In this document: piece after piece, positions 1 to 8,783 of the stretch
How the letters are laid out: every line of letters begins with the position of its first letter
Position numbering within the stretch: the first letter of the stretch is position 1
NCBI GenBank assembly: GCA_027575765.1
Contig: JANBPT010000868.1
Location: 1 to 20,495 of the forward strand
Origin: Tieghemiomyces parasiticus
Lineage: Eukaryota > Kickxellomycota > Dimargaritomycetes > Dimargaritales > Dimargaritaceae
Reading direction: 5' to 3'
DNA: 20,495 nucleotides
Notes under the pieces: model-generated
Database searches by the model: none
Told to the model about the DNA's origin: nothing
The model's input: the letters and a program-made list of their open reading frames with translations, nothing else
Program-made: the position numbers and the translations under genes

Positions 1-77
1 TGACCCTAGGGTTCTGTTTCGTCGTCGTCATCATCATGTGGGGCCTGGCACTCACCGTGGCCACGCTGGCGTTCCAG
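1..77 (+). repeat. Left arm of exact 77-bp terminal inverted repeat
   Basis: Bases 1-77 are the exact reverse complement of 20419-20495; base 78 (c) is the first mismatch. The repeat lies in coding sequence for helix 2 of paralogs B and B'. Both copies are cut at the same base inside a codon, which suggests a contig break in a shared repeat, not a true end. Confidence 0.95.
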
Positions 78-781
78 CTTGTGGTTTGGCGGACGGATTT
101 TGCCGGTCCGTTAATTATCTCGGCCGTCACGCTCATGTTCTCGTTGCCCGGACTTCGGAACGCCCAACCAGGTGTACCCGCTCTGGGCTGTGCCTCAGAC
201 ATGCTGTCTTATTTCTGGTAGGTCGAAATTTGGGACTTTCATTTTTATCCCGGTCGCAGGAGGCTAGGTCATTAATGAGGCCATGTTGGCTTTTTTGTCT
301 CACCAAGTCGCACAACTCCGTTCTGGCTCCACCTTCACATACTCCGCCTGGTAGGTGTCTGTTTATAATTACCGTCTCCGCTGTGAGTAACTTACTTTGT
401 GTGGTCCTGCGTTGGAAGTACCGCCGAAGCCCGCAGCCAGATACCAATGTCGGGACATTGCCTGCAGCCTCAACCCCGTGGCCGCCCTCACCGACCCCAA
501 GCGACACGTGCTCCTTTTCCTCTAGCCGGTCCTCCATAACCGTTGCTTCCAGTAGTTCGCCATTCAATATCATATTGACGTCCGGCGGTCCGCGTTCCCG
601 ACGCACCTCGTCCAAGGCCACCACTCACACCGCAAGTGTGGCCAATGATACCGGTCCGATGCATAATAATTATCACCAGCAGTGTCGAACGATAGGATAC
701 CGAAACATTTGCAGTCCATCGACTACCACTAACGCCTCGGCTGTAATTCTAGACCCCCTAACCAGTCTAGCACCTAGATAA
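1..781 (+). CDS. DUF4436-type membrane protein, paralog B (5' partial)
   Basis: C-terminal part of a four-helix membrane protein; function unknown. The frame is open from base 3 to the left edge, so the N-terminal helix and luminal domain lie outside the window. Exons are <1..217 and 355..781, giving 213 visible residues. The 137 nt intron (GTAGGT...TAG) splits the Trp codon that ends the SYFW motif, in phase 2, at the same place as in three other copies here. Visible parts are helix 2 (ends at LAFQ), the PGLRNAQPGVPALGCASD loop, and helix 4 across the intron (SYFW then CLFIITVSAVSNLL). A cytosolic tail of about 120 residues follows VLRWKYRR and is rich in Ser, Pro and Thr. Family assignment comes from recalled DUF4436 features and from paralogs in the window. 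It is the mirror partner of the gene at the right edge. Confidence 0.8.
   Translation, partial: DPRVLFRRRHHHVGPGTHRGHAGVPACGLADGFCRSVNYLGRHAHVLVARTSERPTRCTRSGLCLRHAVLFLVGRNLGLSFLSRSQEARSLMRPCWLFCLTKSHNSVLAPPSHTPPGRCLFIITVSAVSNLLCVVLRWKYRRSPQPDTNVGTLPAASTPWPPSPTPSDTCSFSSSRSSITVASSSSPFNIILTSGGPRSRRTSSKATTHTASVANDTGPMHNNYHQQCRTIGYRNICSPSTTTNASAVILDPLTSLAPR
135..208 (+). repeat. Second near-identical block, B versus B'
   Basis: A 74 bp block matching the reverse complement of 20288-20361 with one synonymous mismatch (base 164, c/a). It follows a 57 bp block (78-134) at only about 47 % identity without indels. It codes for the end of helix 3 and the PGLRNAQPG loop through ASDMLS. Identity falls off just before the intron. 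Confidence 0.9.
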
Positions 782-1253
782 TCTATATCCGCCATCATTC
801 CGCACTGACCTGCGTACAATGTGCAAGATATCGATGAGTTGCACCCAATAATCCCTCATAGTGACTTGGATGTAGATTCTAACTGTCATAGGGCAGGAGA
901 CGATGCCACTTTAAGCTCAAGGGCTGGCAAGATGCCCAGCGTACATGCTCCTTCAAACTAGCAAAGACACTCCACTTTACATGGGCAGAATTGTCCAATC
1001 ACCGCTACTGAGTCTGGTTGGCACATCCGTATTCTCTGGTACCACATACGTTTCTATTCGCTACTTACCGGTTCTATCATGTTTATTTTTGCTTATGACC
1101 ATAAATACAAATACAGTGGTCACTGCAGTTCACTTTTCGCAACTATGATCAGCTTAGCGACAATCGAGCGACCAACACGTTTTTCTAGTGTTGGTTTGAA
1201 CGGGGATAAGGTATGGTCATATAATCAGGCGAGGGCCGTGGGTCATTCCATAC

Positions 1254-1273
1254 ATATATATATATATATATAT
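1254..1273. repeat. (AT)10 microsatellite
   Basis: Twenty bases of perfect AT dinucleotide repeat in the spacer between paralogs B and A. Confidence 0.95.
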
Positions 1274-1732
1274 TGCTGAGCTAATAGTTCGATTCGCTGT
1301 GTTGCAGCTGGAAAAATAGTCGCACGCCGGCTTGGCAGTGGTCTGAGATGAGGATAGTAGATAACGACACATGCTTGGTAGTGAGCAATGGCGTCTCCAC
1401 TGTAATTTAAGCAGTAAACTCGTTTAGGGATTGACAAGCCTCTAGGCCATATCGGTCTGTCATTGTGTGTAGCAAATCTCAATGCCTGGAAAAAGCTGAT
1501 GTAACGACCGGTTGCACCCCTTATCTTCATCTTCTCGCCCTCGCCTGACTGCATGTCCAAGTCTGGTCTAACCATTTCGAACGAAAGTGAGTGCAGAGAG
1601 GGAAGAACATTGAGAGTGAGAAGCTGCTCGACATAGCTGACCGATAACGTGGATCCCAAAAATCTCATCGTCCGAGTGCGAAAGACATTGCCGTAGGGGT
1701 GTTCACCATTGTGTCCACACCAACCCAGCTCG

Positions 1733-1739
1733 TATATAA
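1733..1739 (+). promoter_or_regulatory. TATA-like box of paralog A
   Basis: TATATAA, 165 bp upstream of the paralog A ATG. Position is plausible for a fungal promoter; assigned by sequence alone. Confidence 0.35.
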
Positions 1740-1903
1740 CGGTCTGCCTGACTTCTCCACTCAAGCTGTCCTGGTCTCATCTTTGTACAGCGTCTATGCT
1801 CACACCCTATGCTACACTCAGGAGTCCATCTATGTAAGGGACCACTTCATTCAGACCTCTTCCTCAGGCACTCCCATCGCCGTTTCCTCCTATTGTTTTA
1901 ACT

Positions 1904-3033
1904 ATGGCCAGGTCCAAGAAAATCCGAGTCGATCGACTCCCTAAATGGTTCCAACCCTTCATTCGGCGTACACGCTACCGACGTGTCCTCTACTGCATTG
2001 GTATTCTAATACTCTGGTCTTGCACCATCCCACCAGCCTATCTCAGCTTCCTTTACCAAGGTGGTAAAGCCGATACCCTTCAAATGCTTAACACCTCCGA
2101 CAGTCCGGACTACATTGACGTGACCCTGGTCGCCCAGGAGGCCAACCTGAAGGGTCATAAGCTACAAACGTACATCATGTTACAACCCCAGGGCAAGTAC
2201 CGTCGCGGGTACGCCGAGCTGACCATGAACGTCACCGCTAACTTTGCCAGCAAAGGCAAAACCTTCAAGGTCGGCCGCCGCATGGAATCGTTCGACCTCT
2301 CCGTCCCGCTTACCGGTCACGAGCGACTGTTCCCGTTTGACACGTACGACTCCAACTTCGCCGTGTATCTACGCGAAGGTAACCAGGAAAATGGAACGGC
2401 CATCCCGCTGCGCACCACGCTGTACGGGTCCATCCAGACCCTGGATTTCGACACCGTCATCTCTCAAGGCAGCCCGGGCAAGCATACTGTTTATTTTAGC
2501 ATGGCTGTCGCACGCACCAAGATCACGCTCTCCTTTTCGATCTATATCTGTATTTTACAGTGGGCACTTGCGTTGGCCATTTCGACTCTCGCATTTCAAA
2601 TCGCTGTGATGCGCCGAAGCGTCCCAGCCGGGATGGCCAACATAGGGACTAGTCTTCTCTTCGCCTTACCAGCCTTACGTAACTCCCAGCCGGGGATTCC
2701 GTCCCTGGGTTGTGCTTCGGATATTCTGGCCTACTTCTGGTAAGTATAGTAGCACGTTGCAGAGAACCGACGTTATCATGCGTACAATTTCTGTGCAGAC
2801 ATTCCCTTTAACACCGACTCTCCCAACAATCGCCGCTCTGTAACCTATACCCTAGGTGTCTTATGATTGTAGCATGCAGCGCCATCAGTAATCTGCTCCT
2901 CACTGTTGTGCGTAAGGATAAGGTTAAAAGGGGCGCCGAGGCAATGCCAACGAAGAAGGCCGCCGGGGAGAGATTAAATCACAAGGACAGCGGGCTCATC
3001 ATCGTACCGATGGATCCGGGCATGGAGGTGTAA
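1904..3033 (+). CDS. DUF4436-type four-helix membrane protein, paralog A
   Basis: Predicted integral membrane protein of unknown function, 337 aa. Exons are 1904..2739 and 2856..3033. The 116 nt intron (GTAAGT...CTAG) splits the Trp codon after AYF. A basic cytosolic N-terminus (RRTRYRR) leads into helix 1 (about residues 28-47). A luminal or extracellular beta-rich region follows (about 50-205) with FPFDTY and TLDFD motifs and possible N-glycosylation sites at N63, N109 and N163. Helices 2-4 lie near 208-232, 246-260 and 272-297, with the family-typical ALRNSQPG and GCASDILAYFW between and within them. The short tail is Lys/Arg-rich and ends near IIVPMD. Large parts are almost identical to the inverted copy at 17387-18547. 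Family call is by recall of DUF4436 (PF14494) and needs a profile search. Confidence 0.85.
1940..2004 (+). repeat. Identical 65-bp block, A versus A'
   Basis: Exact reverse complement of 18456-18520. It codes for the basic N-terminal segment and the start of helix 1 (KWFQPF through CIGI). The next 98 bp drop to roughly 65 % identity without indels before identity resumes at 2103. Confidence 0.92.
2103..2595 (+). repeat. Near-identical 493-bp block, A versus A' (conversion tract)
   Basis: Matches the reverse complement of 17865-18357 with three mismatches: 2185 (a/g, silent), 2480 (a/g, Lys/Glu) and 2532 (c/t, Ser/Phe). It spans the luminal domain from PDYIDV to the STLAF that ends helix 2. 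Both borders are abrupt. Confidence 0.93.
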
Positions 3034-3068
3034 CCAACACAGGGTACCAAAGAAAACACATTTTCAGC

Positions 3069-3074
3069 TTTATT
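3069..3074 (-). terminator. Polyadenylation signal of RPC25
   Basis: AATAAA on the minus strand, about 100 nt past the RPC25 stop and only 36 bp from the stop of the convergent paralog A. Confidence 0.5.
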
Positions 3075-3174
3075 ATCCTACCCCAATGATTTCCTAGGGA
3101 AGTGTACTTGTATTGTATGTATGTATATATTGGACATCTAACTGATAGGTCTAGTCGTGTCACGTATAAACTGC

Positions 3175-3944
3175 CTAGCCGCCCCACCACGTGAGGAGGC
3201 CCAGACCGTCGTCCTGGATGCTGCACTATTGCATGGAATGCGGTAGAGTAAGTAGCAAATAGGTAGTGCACGATCGTTTTTCATGGTTAGAATATACCAT
3301 GGCTGTGGAATGGCACCTGTACCGTTGGGGTAGCCACGATATCAAAGGCTTAATGCATTGTTACTTACCGTGAGGGAGTATGGAGCCGGCGGTACCTTGG
3401 GCTCGGCCTGGTCCTTAGCCAATGGCAGCGTGATGGGGGTCAGGTCGGCGGCCTCCTTCTTGGGTGGTTCGGGAGCGGCTTCCACGAAGGCCTCCTCGAT
3501 GACCCGCACCCGGATCGGCTCTCCAGGGTCCATGAACAGGTCGTTGCCTTCGTATCGCCACACCCATACCTGCTCCTGAGCGTCGAATTCGCTGCCAGCG
3601 GGCAGAAGGGTCGGCGGGATCAAGATGTCATCAAAGAAATCCAGGCTGACCTTGACGCCCCGTTCGTTGCTGCTACGGATCTTACCCACCATGACCTCGC
3701 CGACGAAGGGGCGGAACACGACCAAGCGGCACTCAATTTCGTAGTTGAGGCTACCGTCGCTGTGGTAGATGAGCCCGTCGCTCACTTGCAGGAGGTCGTG
3801 GACCGCCACGCAGAGCCCCACCTGAGGGACCACTCGGTTGGCATACTTCATGTTCACCTCGTCGCGGATCGCATCCACCGGTGGCTTGCGAAATTGTGTC
3901 GCCTCCACCTTGATGGTGTCACTGATCGTCGTAAGGACGAACAT
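3175..3944 (-). CDS. RPC25: RNA polymerase III subunit RPC25/RPC8 (Rpb7 family)
   Basis: Stalk subunit of nuclear RNA polymerase III; it pairs with RPC17 and acts in initiation on tRNA and 5S genes (family knowledge). Exons are 3944..3369 and 3225..3175; the 143 nt intron runs GTAAGT...ATAG. The product has 208 aa, close to the family norm. The start MFVLTTISDTIKVE is the usual N-terminus, so an in-frame ATG 120 bp further upstream was not used. The SHS2/Rpb7-N domain covers about 1-80 (KYANRVVPQVGLCVAVHDLL, GLIYHSDGS, RPFVGEVMVGKI). The OB/S1-like domain covers about 82-208 (GVKVSLDFFDDILIPP, VWVWRYEG, MDPGEPIRVRV) with an acidic/Pro/Lys insert near 155-187. The 17-codon last exon supplies the conserved C-terminus (CSIQDDGLGLLTWW). 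Alternative acceptors would break the frame. Confidence 0.96.
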
Positions 3945-5643
3945 GACGGTGCGCGGAGGGAATATGAACGAGAGGACGGGGATGTTTCTATAAAAAGGTA
4001 ATAGGTAAGTTAGACTGGTAAATGGATGGAGGTTTACTTGCGGAACGAGGGGAAATGCGGCCACCAGCGGAGATTCGCTCCCCTATCAGAGCTGTCACCG
4101 CCCAACTCGCCAGGTTGGATTCTTCCATACTCAATTCTGCGCATGGCCCCAGGAAGTTTTATTCTCGTCACATGCCCTTGGCCGGGAGATTCATCAAAAC
4201 CAAAAACGGATATCGCGGGCTGGTATTCATCCCCTCCACTCTCAACCCTTTTTTGCCCAGGCCATCACTTTCGTCGAAGCCACTCACAGGGTCCACGAAT
4301 AGGGCTCCAAGCGAGGTTCAGCTTGTCAGTTAGAAAAGGAATGTACTATAATTATAATTTAACAGGTACTCCACCTGTGTGCCTCGGGGAACCTCCAAGG
4401 TACCGGCGCCGTCCATGATGTCAGGAAAGCACTTGGTCTGCTTTCCGTTCATTACGTTACATGTTTCTACGGAATCTTGTCGTAATCAGTGGATGGTACC
4501 GGTAAAGTATGGTGTTATATGAGCAGGGACTTGGCTGGCTCATTCAGTGTTTATTTTACATGCTTCATATTATCTACTTTGGAGGCCGCACGGGGGTGGC
4601 CTATGTACAATCGGCCCACAGCACCACGTTGGAGAGGGGCGAGTGATGCAGGGGGGGGGGCATGGGGAAGTTGGGGAAGCAGGTCGTCACTTCACCACGC
4701 CGCATTCGTGACGGGAGGACGACGGTTACAAAGAGCACGCTAGACAAACGGGTCGATCCGCCGATATTATAGTGGTGCAGAGGGATGGGAAGGGCCTCAT
4801 AGGAGGCGGTTCGCACTGTCATCTTTCTCTCCGCCTATAAGAAAATACCACCCAGCCTGCAGCGTACTGCTCTACAGCGGTGTAGGTAAGGGGTATCCTC
4901 CAGACATCACTGTGGCCCCCACTTAGACAAGGCCCGAAATCGATAGGACGCTACTCTCGTTACAGAAGTTTACATATATTCCTTTCGAGGATTGTTATTA
5001 GGCCATCACCCAATCACCAGTAGCTCGCCCTGCATTGTCGGCCAGGTCTCGATTCCGCTCGGGACCTCGACCCTTCGTTTCCTTCGTCTCTACCTCAATA
5101 CAACGAACGTAACATGGCGACTCGATCTGTCCTCTATTCTGCTCTTTAGCGCCCTTGCCGCTTCCCATGCTCTCTGCTCCGTGCTGCCCCCTTGCCCGTG
5201 CCCCATTTATAATGCACCATGTTCCACCTCAACTCGCTCGCCATTGAACCACTACTTGTATTTTAATCCGTCACCGATTTTTACCGATAGGAAACATAGC
5301 TTCCCGTTTAGGCTGAACGTCGATCTTGCTCTGTTCACTTGCATCTCGCCCCTTTGGCCACACGCTGACTCCGGCAGCCCTTGTACATTTATCCGTCCTC
5401 ACCCTGACCCCAATCACTCGGCCGCCCCTTTACCTTGACTAGCAGTAGTCGTAGGCACCCCTGAGCCGGCTAAATTGTCCGAACCGGTCTTCCCTTTAAA
5501 ATTAGACACCTGTTCCACCAATACAAACCTCTATATATATAATCACATACGCCGCCGTGGTACCTACGCCAAACTCCGCTCCGAACTGTCCCATAACTTA
5601 ACCAACACCGATAGTTCTCTTCCGATTCACTTCCCGCATAGTT
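3945..5643. other. Divergent intergenic region, RPC25 to paralog C
   Basis: No gene I can support. Short frames on both strands lack recognisable motifs. It holds a run of ten G at 4651-4660, a pyrimidine-rich plus-strand stretch from about 5030 to 5460, and a TATA-like element at 5533-5543 that fits the promoter of paralog C. A frame at 4992-5438 has no ATG start and looks like a by-product of the pyrimidine-rich tract. Confidence 0.5.
5533..5543 (+). promoter_or_regulatory. TATA-like box of paralog C
   Basis: TATATATATAA-type element about 100 bp upstream of the paralog C ATG, just downstream of a pyrimidine-rich tract. Confidence 0.4.
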
Positions 5644-6729
5644 ATGTTAAACTCCTCCACGACCTCCTTCATCAAGGAAAAAAGTAACTGGTTCCACCGC
5701 TGCGTGTGGCAACACCTGCGGTATCGCCGCATCATCTGGGGCCTTCTTATGCTTGCCTTTTGGCTGGCTATCGTACCCCCGGTCTTCATTGCCTATCTCC
5801 GGGAGGGTGGGAGGTCCGACACACCGCTCAATATTCTGGCGGACGAGACCCCCGACTATATCAGTCTCACGGTAATTGTACAACAGGCCGATCTCCCGGG
5901 CCACCAACTCGCGCTCTACGTTGCCGCCACGCCCATGGGCCGCTTCAACACCGCGCGAAAGGAGCTCGCCACCAACCTCACGGGCAACTTTGGGTTCAAG
6001 ACTGTCCAGTACGCCGCTGGTAGTCTCATGCCTTCCAACACCCTGACGATACCGGCTCTCGGGTCCCCGCGCCTGTACCCGTTTGACGAGTACACGTCCG
6101 CCCTCCGCATTGGGTTCACATTCACCGATGGGGGAAAGGCGCCCGTCCCCATTCGGGTAAACATGTATGGGTCGGTGCAAACCTTGGACTTTGACATCGA
6201 CGTAACCTTGGCCCCAGATCTCCCGCAGACTCTGGATATCGTGATCGCCACAGGACGTACCAAGACCACCCTCTTCTTCGCCCTCTTTATCTCCATCATC
6301 TCCTGGGCTCTATCGCTCACCCTCCTCATTCTAGCCTTCCAGGTTGTTGTGAGTCGGCGTGACATCCCGGCCCCGTTGTTGGTGCTCGGAATCACCCTAC
6401 TCTTCTCCCTACCGGCCCTCCGAAGTTCTCAGCCAGGGATACCAGCTCTCGGCTGCGCGTCGGACATGCTCGCTTACTTTTGGAATCTGTTCATCGTAGC
6501 CCTTAGTTCCGTCAGTATCATCCTTACCTGGGTTCTGCGCTGGAAACGCCGCCGCCATTCCGTCGAATCCCCGTCCGGCCTCGACAGTGCCTACCCGTCT
6601 TGCCCGGGTTCGCCTGCCAAGCCAATGTATCCAACCTACGGGTCCCCATATCCACCCAGCCGGGTGGGTTCTCCTTTTGATCGTTACCCGCCAAATGCGA
6701 GCAGCTGCACCATCGCCGTTAACCGTTGA
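5644..6729 (+). CDS. DUF4436-type four-helix membrane protein, paralog C (intronless)
   Basis: Same family and plan as paralogs A and B but in one exon, 361 aa. The Trp of AYFW that is split by an intron in the other four copies is followed directly by NLFIVALSSVSIILTWVLRW. Helix 1 is about 30-50; the luminal domain is about 52-205 (RLYPFDEY at 143-150, TLDFD at 180-184, possible N-glycosylation at N111). Helices 2-4 are near 209-233, 245-260 and 272-297. The tail (301-361) starts with RWKRRR and is Ser/Pro/Gly/Tyr-rich with recurring GSP triplets. Its sequence is clearly diverged from A and A', so it shows no recent homogenisation. It stands alone, divergent from RPC25. Function unknown. Confidence 0.9.
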   Translation: MLNSSTTSFIKEKSNWFHRCVWQHLRYRRIIWGLLMLAFWLAIVPPVFIAYLREGGRSDTPLNILADETPDYISLTVIVQQADLPGHQLALYVAATPMGRFNTARKELATNLTGNFGFKTVQYAAGSLMPSNTLTIPALGSPRLYPFDEYTSALRIGFTFTDGGKAPVPIRVNMYGSVQTLDFDIDVTLAPDLPQTLDIVIATGRTKTTLFFALFISIISWALSLTLLILAFQVVVSRRDIPAPLLVLGITLLFSLPALRSSQPGIPALGCASDMLAYFWNLFIVALSSVSIILTWVLRWKRRRHSVESPSGLDSAYPSCPGSPAKPMYPTYGSPYPPSRVGSPFDRYPPNASSCTIAVNR

Positions 6730-8783
6730 TACCGATAAAGCCGCTTGGCACCTCGTAGCACCGCACCCATTGACCCTCGACCGCTCACGACTCAATTGAC
6801 CACCCACTCTAGGGCTGGTTAATAGCACCCCCGTCTGGACGGCGTTGTCTGCCTACATTTTAATTTCCAATCCACAATTTCGATGGTCGGTATGGGCGTT
6901 ATCGCTGGCCGATTCCAAACCTTTTTTGGCCAGTTAAAAAATGCACTGCATCATGTACTATAAACATCTCTATACGAAACGTATGGTGGTCGGAAGGCCC
7001 ATAGTTCTCCCGTGACCACTAAAAGTACTCCAAATGATCAGTGTACGATCCATAAACCACACTGGACTTTACGTACACCCACACCGACCAGGCCCCACCA
7101 GTACATGTCGCGCTACCATGCAAATCAGCCGCCCGTGCCCCAGGAGTCCCATGCAACTCCCGGCGGACTCACGCCACTAACCCACGGACCCATTTTCCAT
7201 GCAGAAACTCCTACCAACCCACAACTCAAGGCATCTCGAAGGCGTTTTATGAACCGCCGAGTTCGCCTAGATGAAACCGGCCTCCCTTCTGTCATCTATT
7301 TTTCTTATTGCTTGACAGTGCGTAGTATTCACCATCTCGGGGTGCCTTCCCACTTCCTTTTCTAATAAACCACCCTGCTATGCCTTCCGCGTCGTTAGCC
7401 CTCGCATCTCATTTAATAAAAGGGAGCTTATCCACCACAGCCAGTTTCATCACCGCCTTTCCATTCTTCCTTAGGTCTATTCAATTTATTAGTCTTTCGT
7501 TTGTTGGCTATTAGCCTTAGTTTCCTCTAGAGTAGTTTTCCCTACGACATTCGTACCTTTAGCTTCACTCGTTCTCAAACCGATGCTGACAATCTTTCTG
7601 GATACTGGCTACGTTTCATACCTTATGGCTACCTTCAACCGCTACCTTTCTCTATACCTCAACCAGGCTTCCACCTTAACCAACGGTGTTGGATTGGCTA
7701 GTATATCATAATTTTACCCTACTCTAGGGGCCAGTCAATCCCAATTGACAGTCGGCCGGGCTATTATTAATAAACGCCCATCGCATCGCCTGTCGAGCTA
7801 AATCAGATAGATGATGTGTCTTGGCTGTCTGATTCCTCGTAACCTACTCATTAAGAAAAGTATGCCCAGAAACTGCAAGTGAAATCTGCCTCACAATATA
7901 CAGAGTTGGCGCTTGCATCTATTTTTAAACCGAAGTTTCCGACCAGACCCGACTGAAGCAGTACTAGTGGGGGTGGCCAGACCGGTTGGCGGACAAAAAT
8001 ATATAAACCGTGATAACCCCTACAAGGATATGTCCGATCCAGACGTGAGTATTAACTTTATCAGTACGCCTGGACAGCCCCTACTCAGGACCCTGAACTC
8101 ACATGATAATGACAGAAGAATGTCTCAAACCTGGAATCCCTATCAGTGAGTATGTCCGGAGATTAAGATGTCCGTACACAACGGAAAGCATCGGGGGGAC
8201 GGTCGAAGGTGGCGTCAGATTCATTCCAATCCATCGTTCGTGCGGTGGTACTGCGGTAAAATCACCTGTGTATAAGCCCATTCTAGCCTGAATGCCGCCA
8301 TCATCAACCCTAGGATACATGACCCTGAACCCTAACTCCTCCCCTGTGGTGACACACCCCTTGAGTTAGTTTCTGATGTACCCCAAATGCATGCCAGATC
8401 CGACCTGACAGGGCGTGCTGGACATGTAAATTAATTCCCACTCTTCGGTAGTCGTCTTGTGCGTGAATAATCCTAGGGACATTGGACGAATGGTCGGTGT
8501 CCCCTGGCATGGTCGGATCAGGCCATGGATGAGGAGTTGGGATGAGGTCAGACGGATACCCAAAGCTGAACCCATATGTGACCGTAATATTTTTAGCGAC
8601 GTCACGGATGTCCAGGGGCACGCCGTACTACGGGGTATATCTACCGAGGTGCATTCCTAACCGTATTTTCCCTCACACACGCACACCCTATTCCCACCCT
8701 GCCTGTTAGTCAATCCCATCTAGTAAATTACCAACAGCTACGTCTAGAAGCAACCATTTCACCAAACTGCATCAGAATTCAAC
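6730..8783. other. 2-kb intergenic region, paralog C to tyrosinase
   Basis: No gene I can support. Plus-strand AATAAA motifs lie at 7364-7369, 7415-7420 and 7769-7774. A frame with an ATG at 7105 ends at 7365, its stop overlapping the first AATAAA; the 86 residue product (Pro-rich, then RRRFMNRRVRL) matches nothing I know. Minus-strand frames at 8099-8621 also show no motif. Confidence 0.45.

Larger units (their letters stand above)
782..1903. other. Intergenic, paralog B to paralog A; weak LRR-like minus-strand ORF
   Basis: No gene I can support. It holds an (AT)10 microsatellite at 1254-1273. A minus-strand frame is open over about 1243-1785 with no ATG near its start. It contains a leucine-spaced stretch (LLTLNVLPSLHSLSFEM) recalling leucine-rich F-box-type proteins. 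It could be a decayed gene, one exon, or chance. A TATA-like TATATAA at 1733-1739 lies 165 bp before the paralog A start. Confidence 0.5.

Noticed and set aside
38..781. Single 247-codon frame over the left-edge gene
   Set aside because: Its first part is out of frame with the family; the true protein uses another frame before the intron (218-354) and joins this frame only in exon 2.
1281..1300. tRNA T-arm-like motif (GTTCGATTC)
   Set aside because: The flanking bases do not pair into a T stem and no A box or acceptor stem fits. No tRNA was found in the window.
2244..2609. Overlapping 121-codon frame in paralog A, with an almost identical one in A'
   Set aside because: It is kept only because the DNA is nearly identical; the main frame has the family motifs and helices.
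4992..5438. Plus-strand frame of 148 codons upstream of paralog C
   Set aside because: Starts with TTG, has no family motif, and its Pro/Ser/Leu bias follows from the pyrimidine-rich tract.
7225..7300. Weak likeness between the frames at 7012-7365 and 15577-15930 (RRRVRV/RRVRL followed by VI(F/Y))
   Set aside because: Rests on a 13-bp match in basic-residue codons; too little to call a shared element.
8305..8340. Telomere-like CCCTAGG / CCCTGA / CCCTAAC motifs
   Set aside because: Only three imperfect units without tandem periodicity; likely chance.
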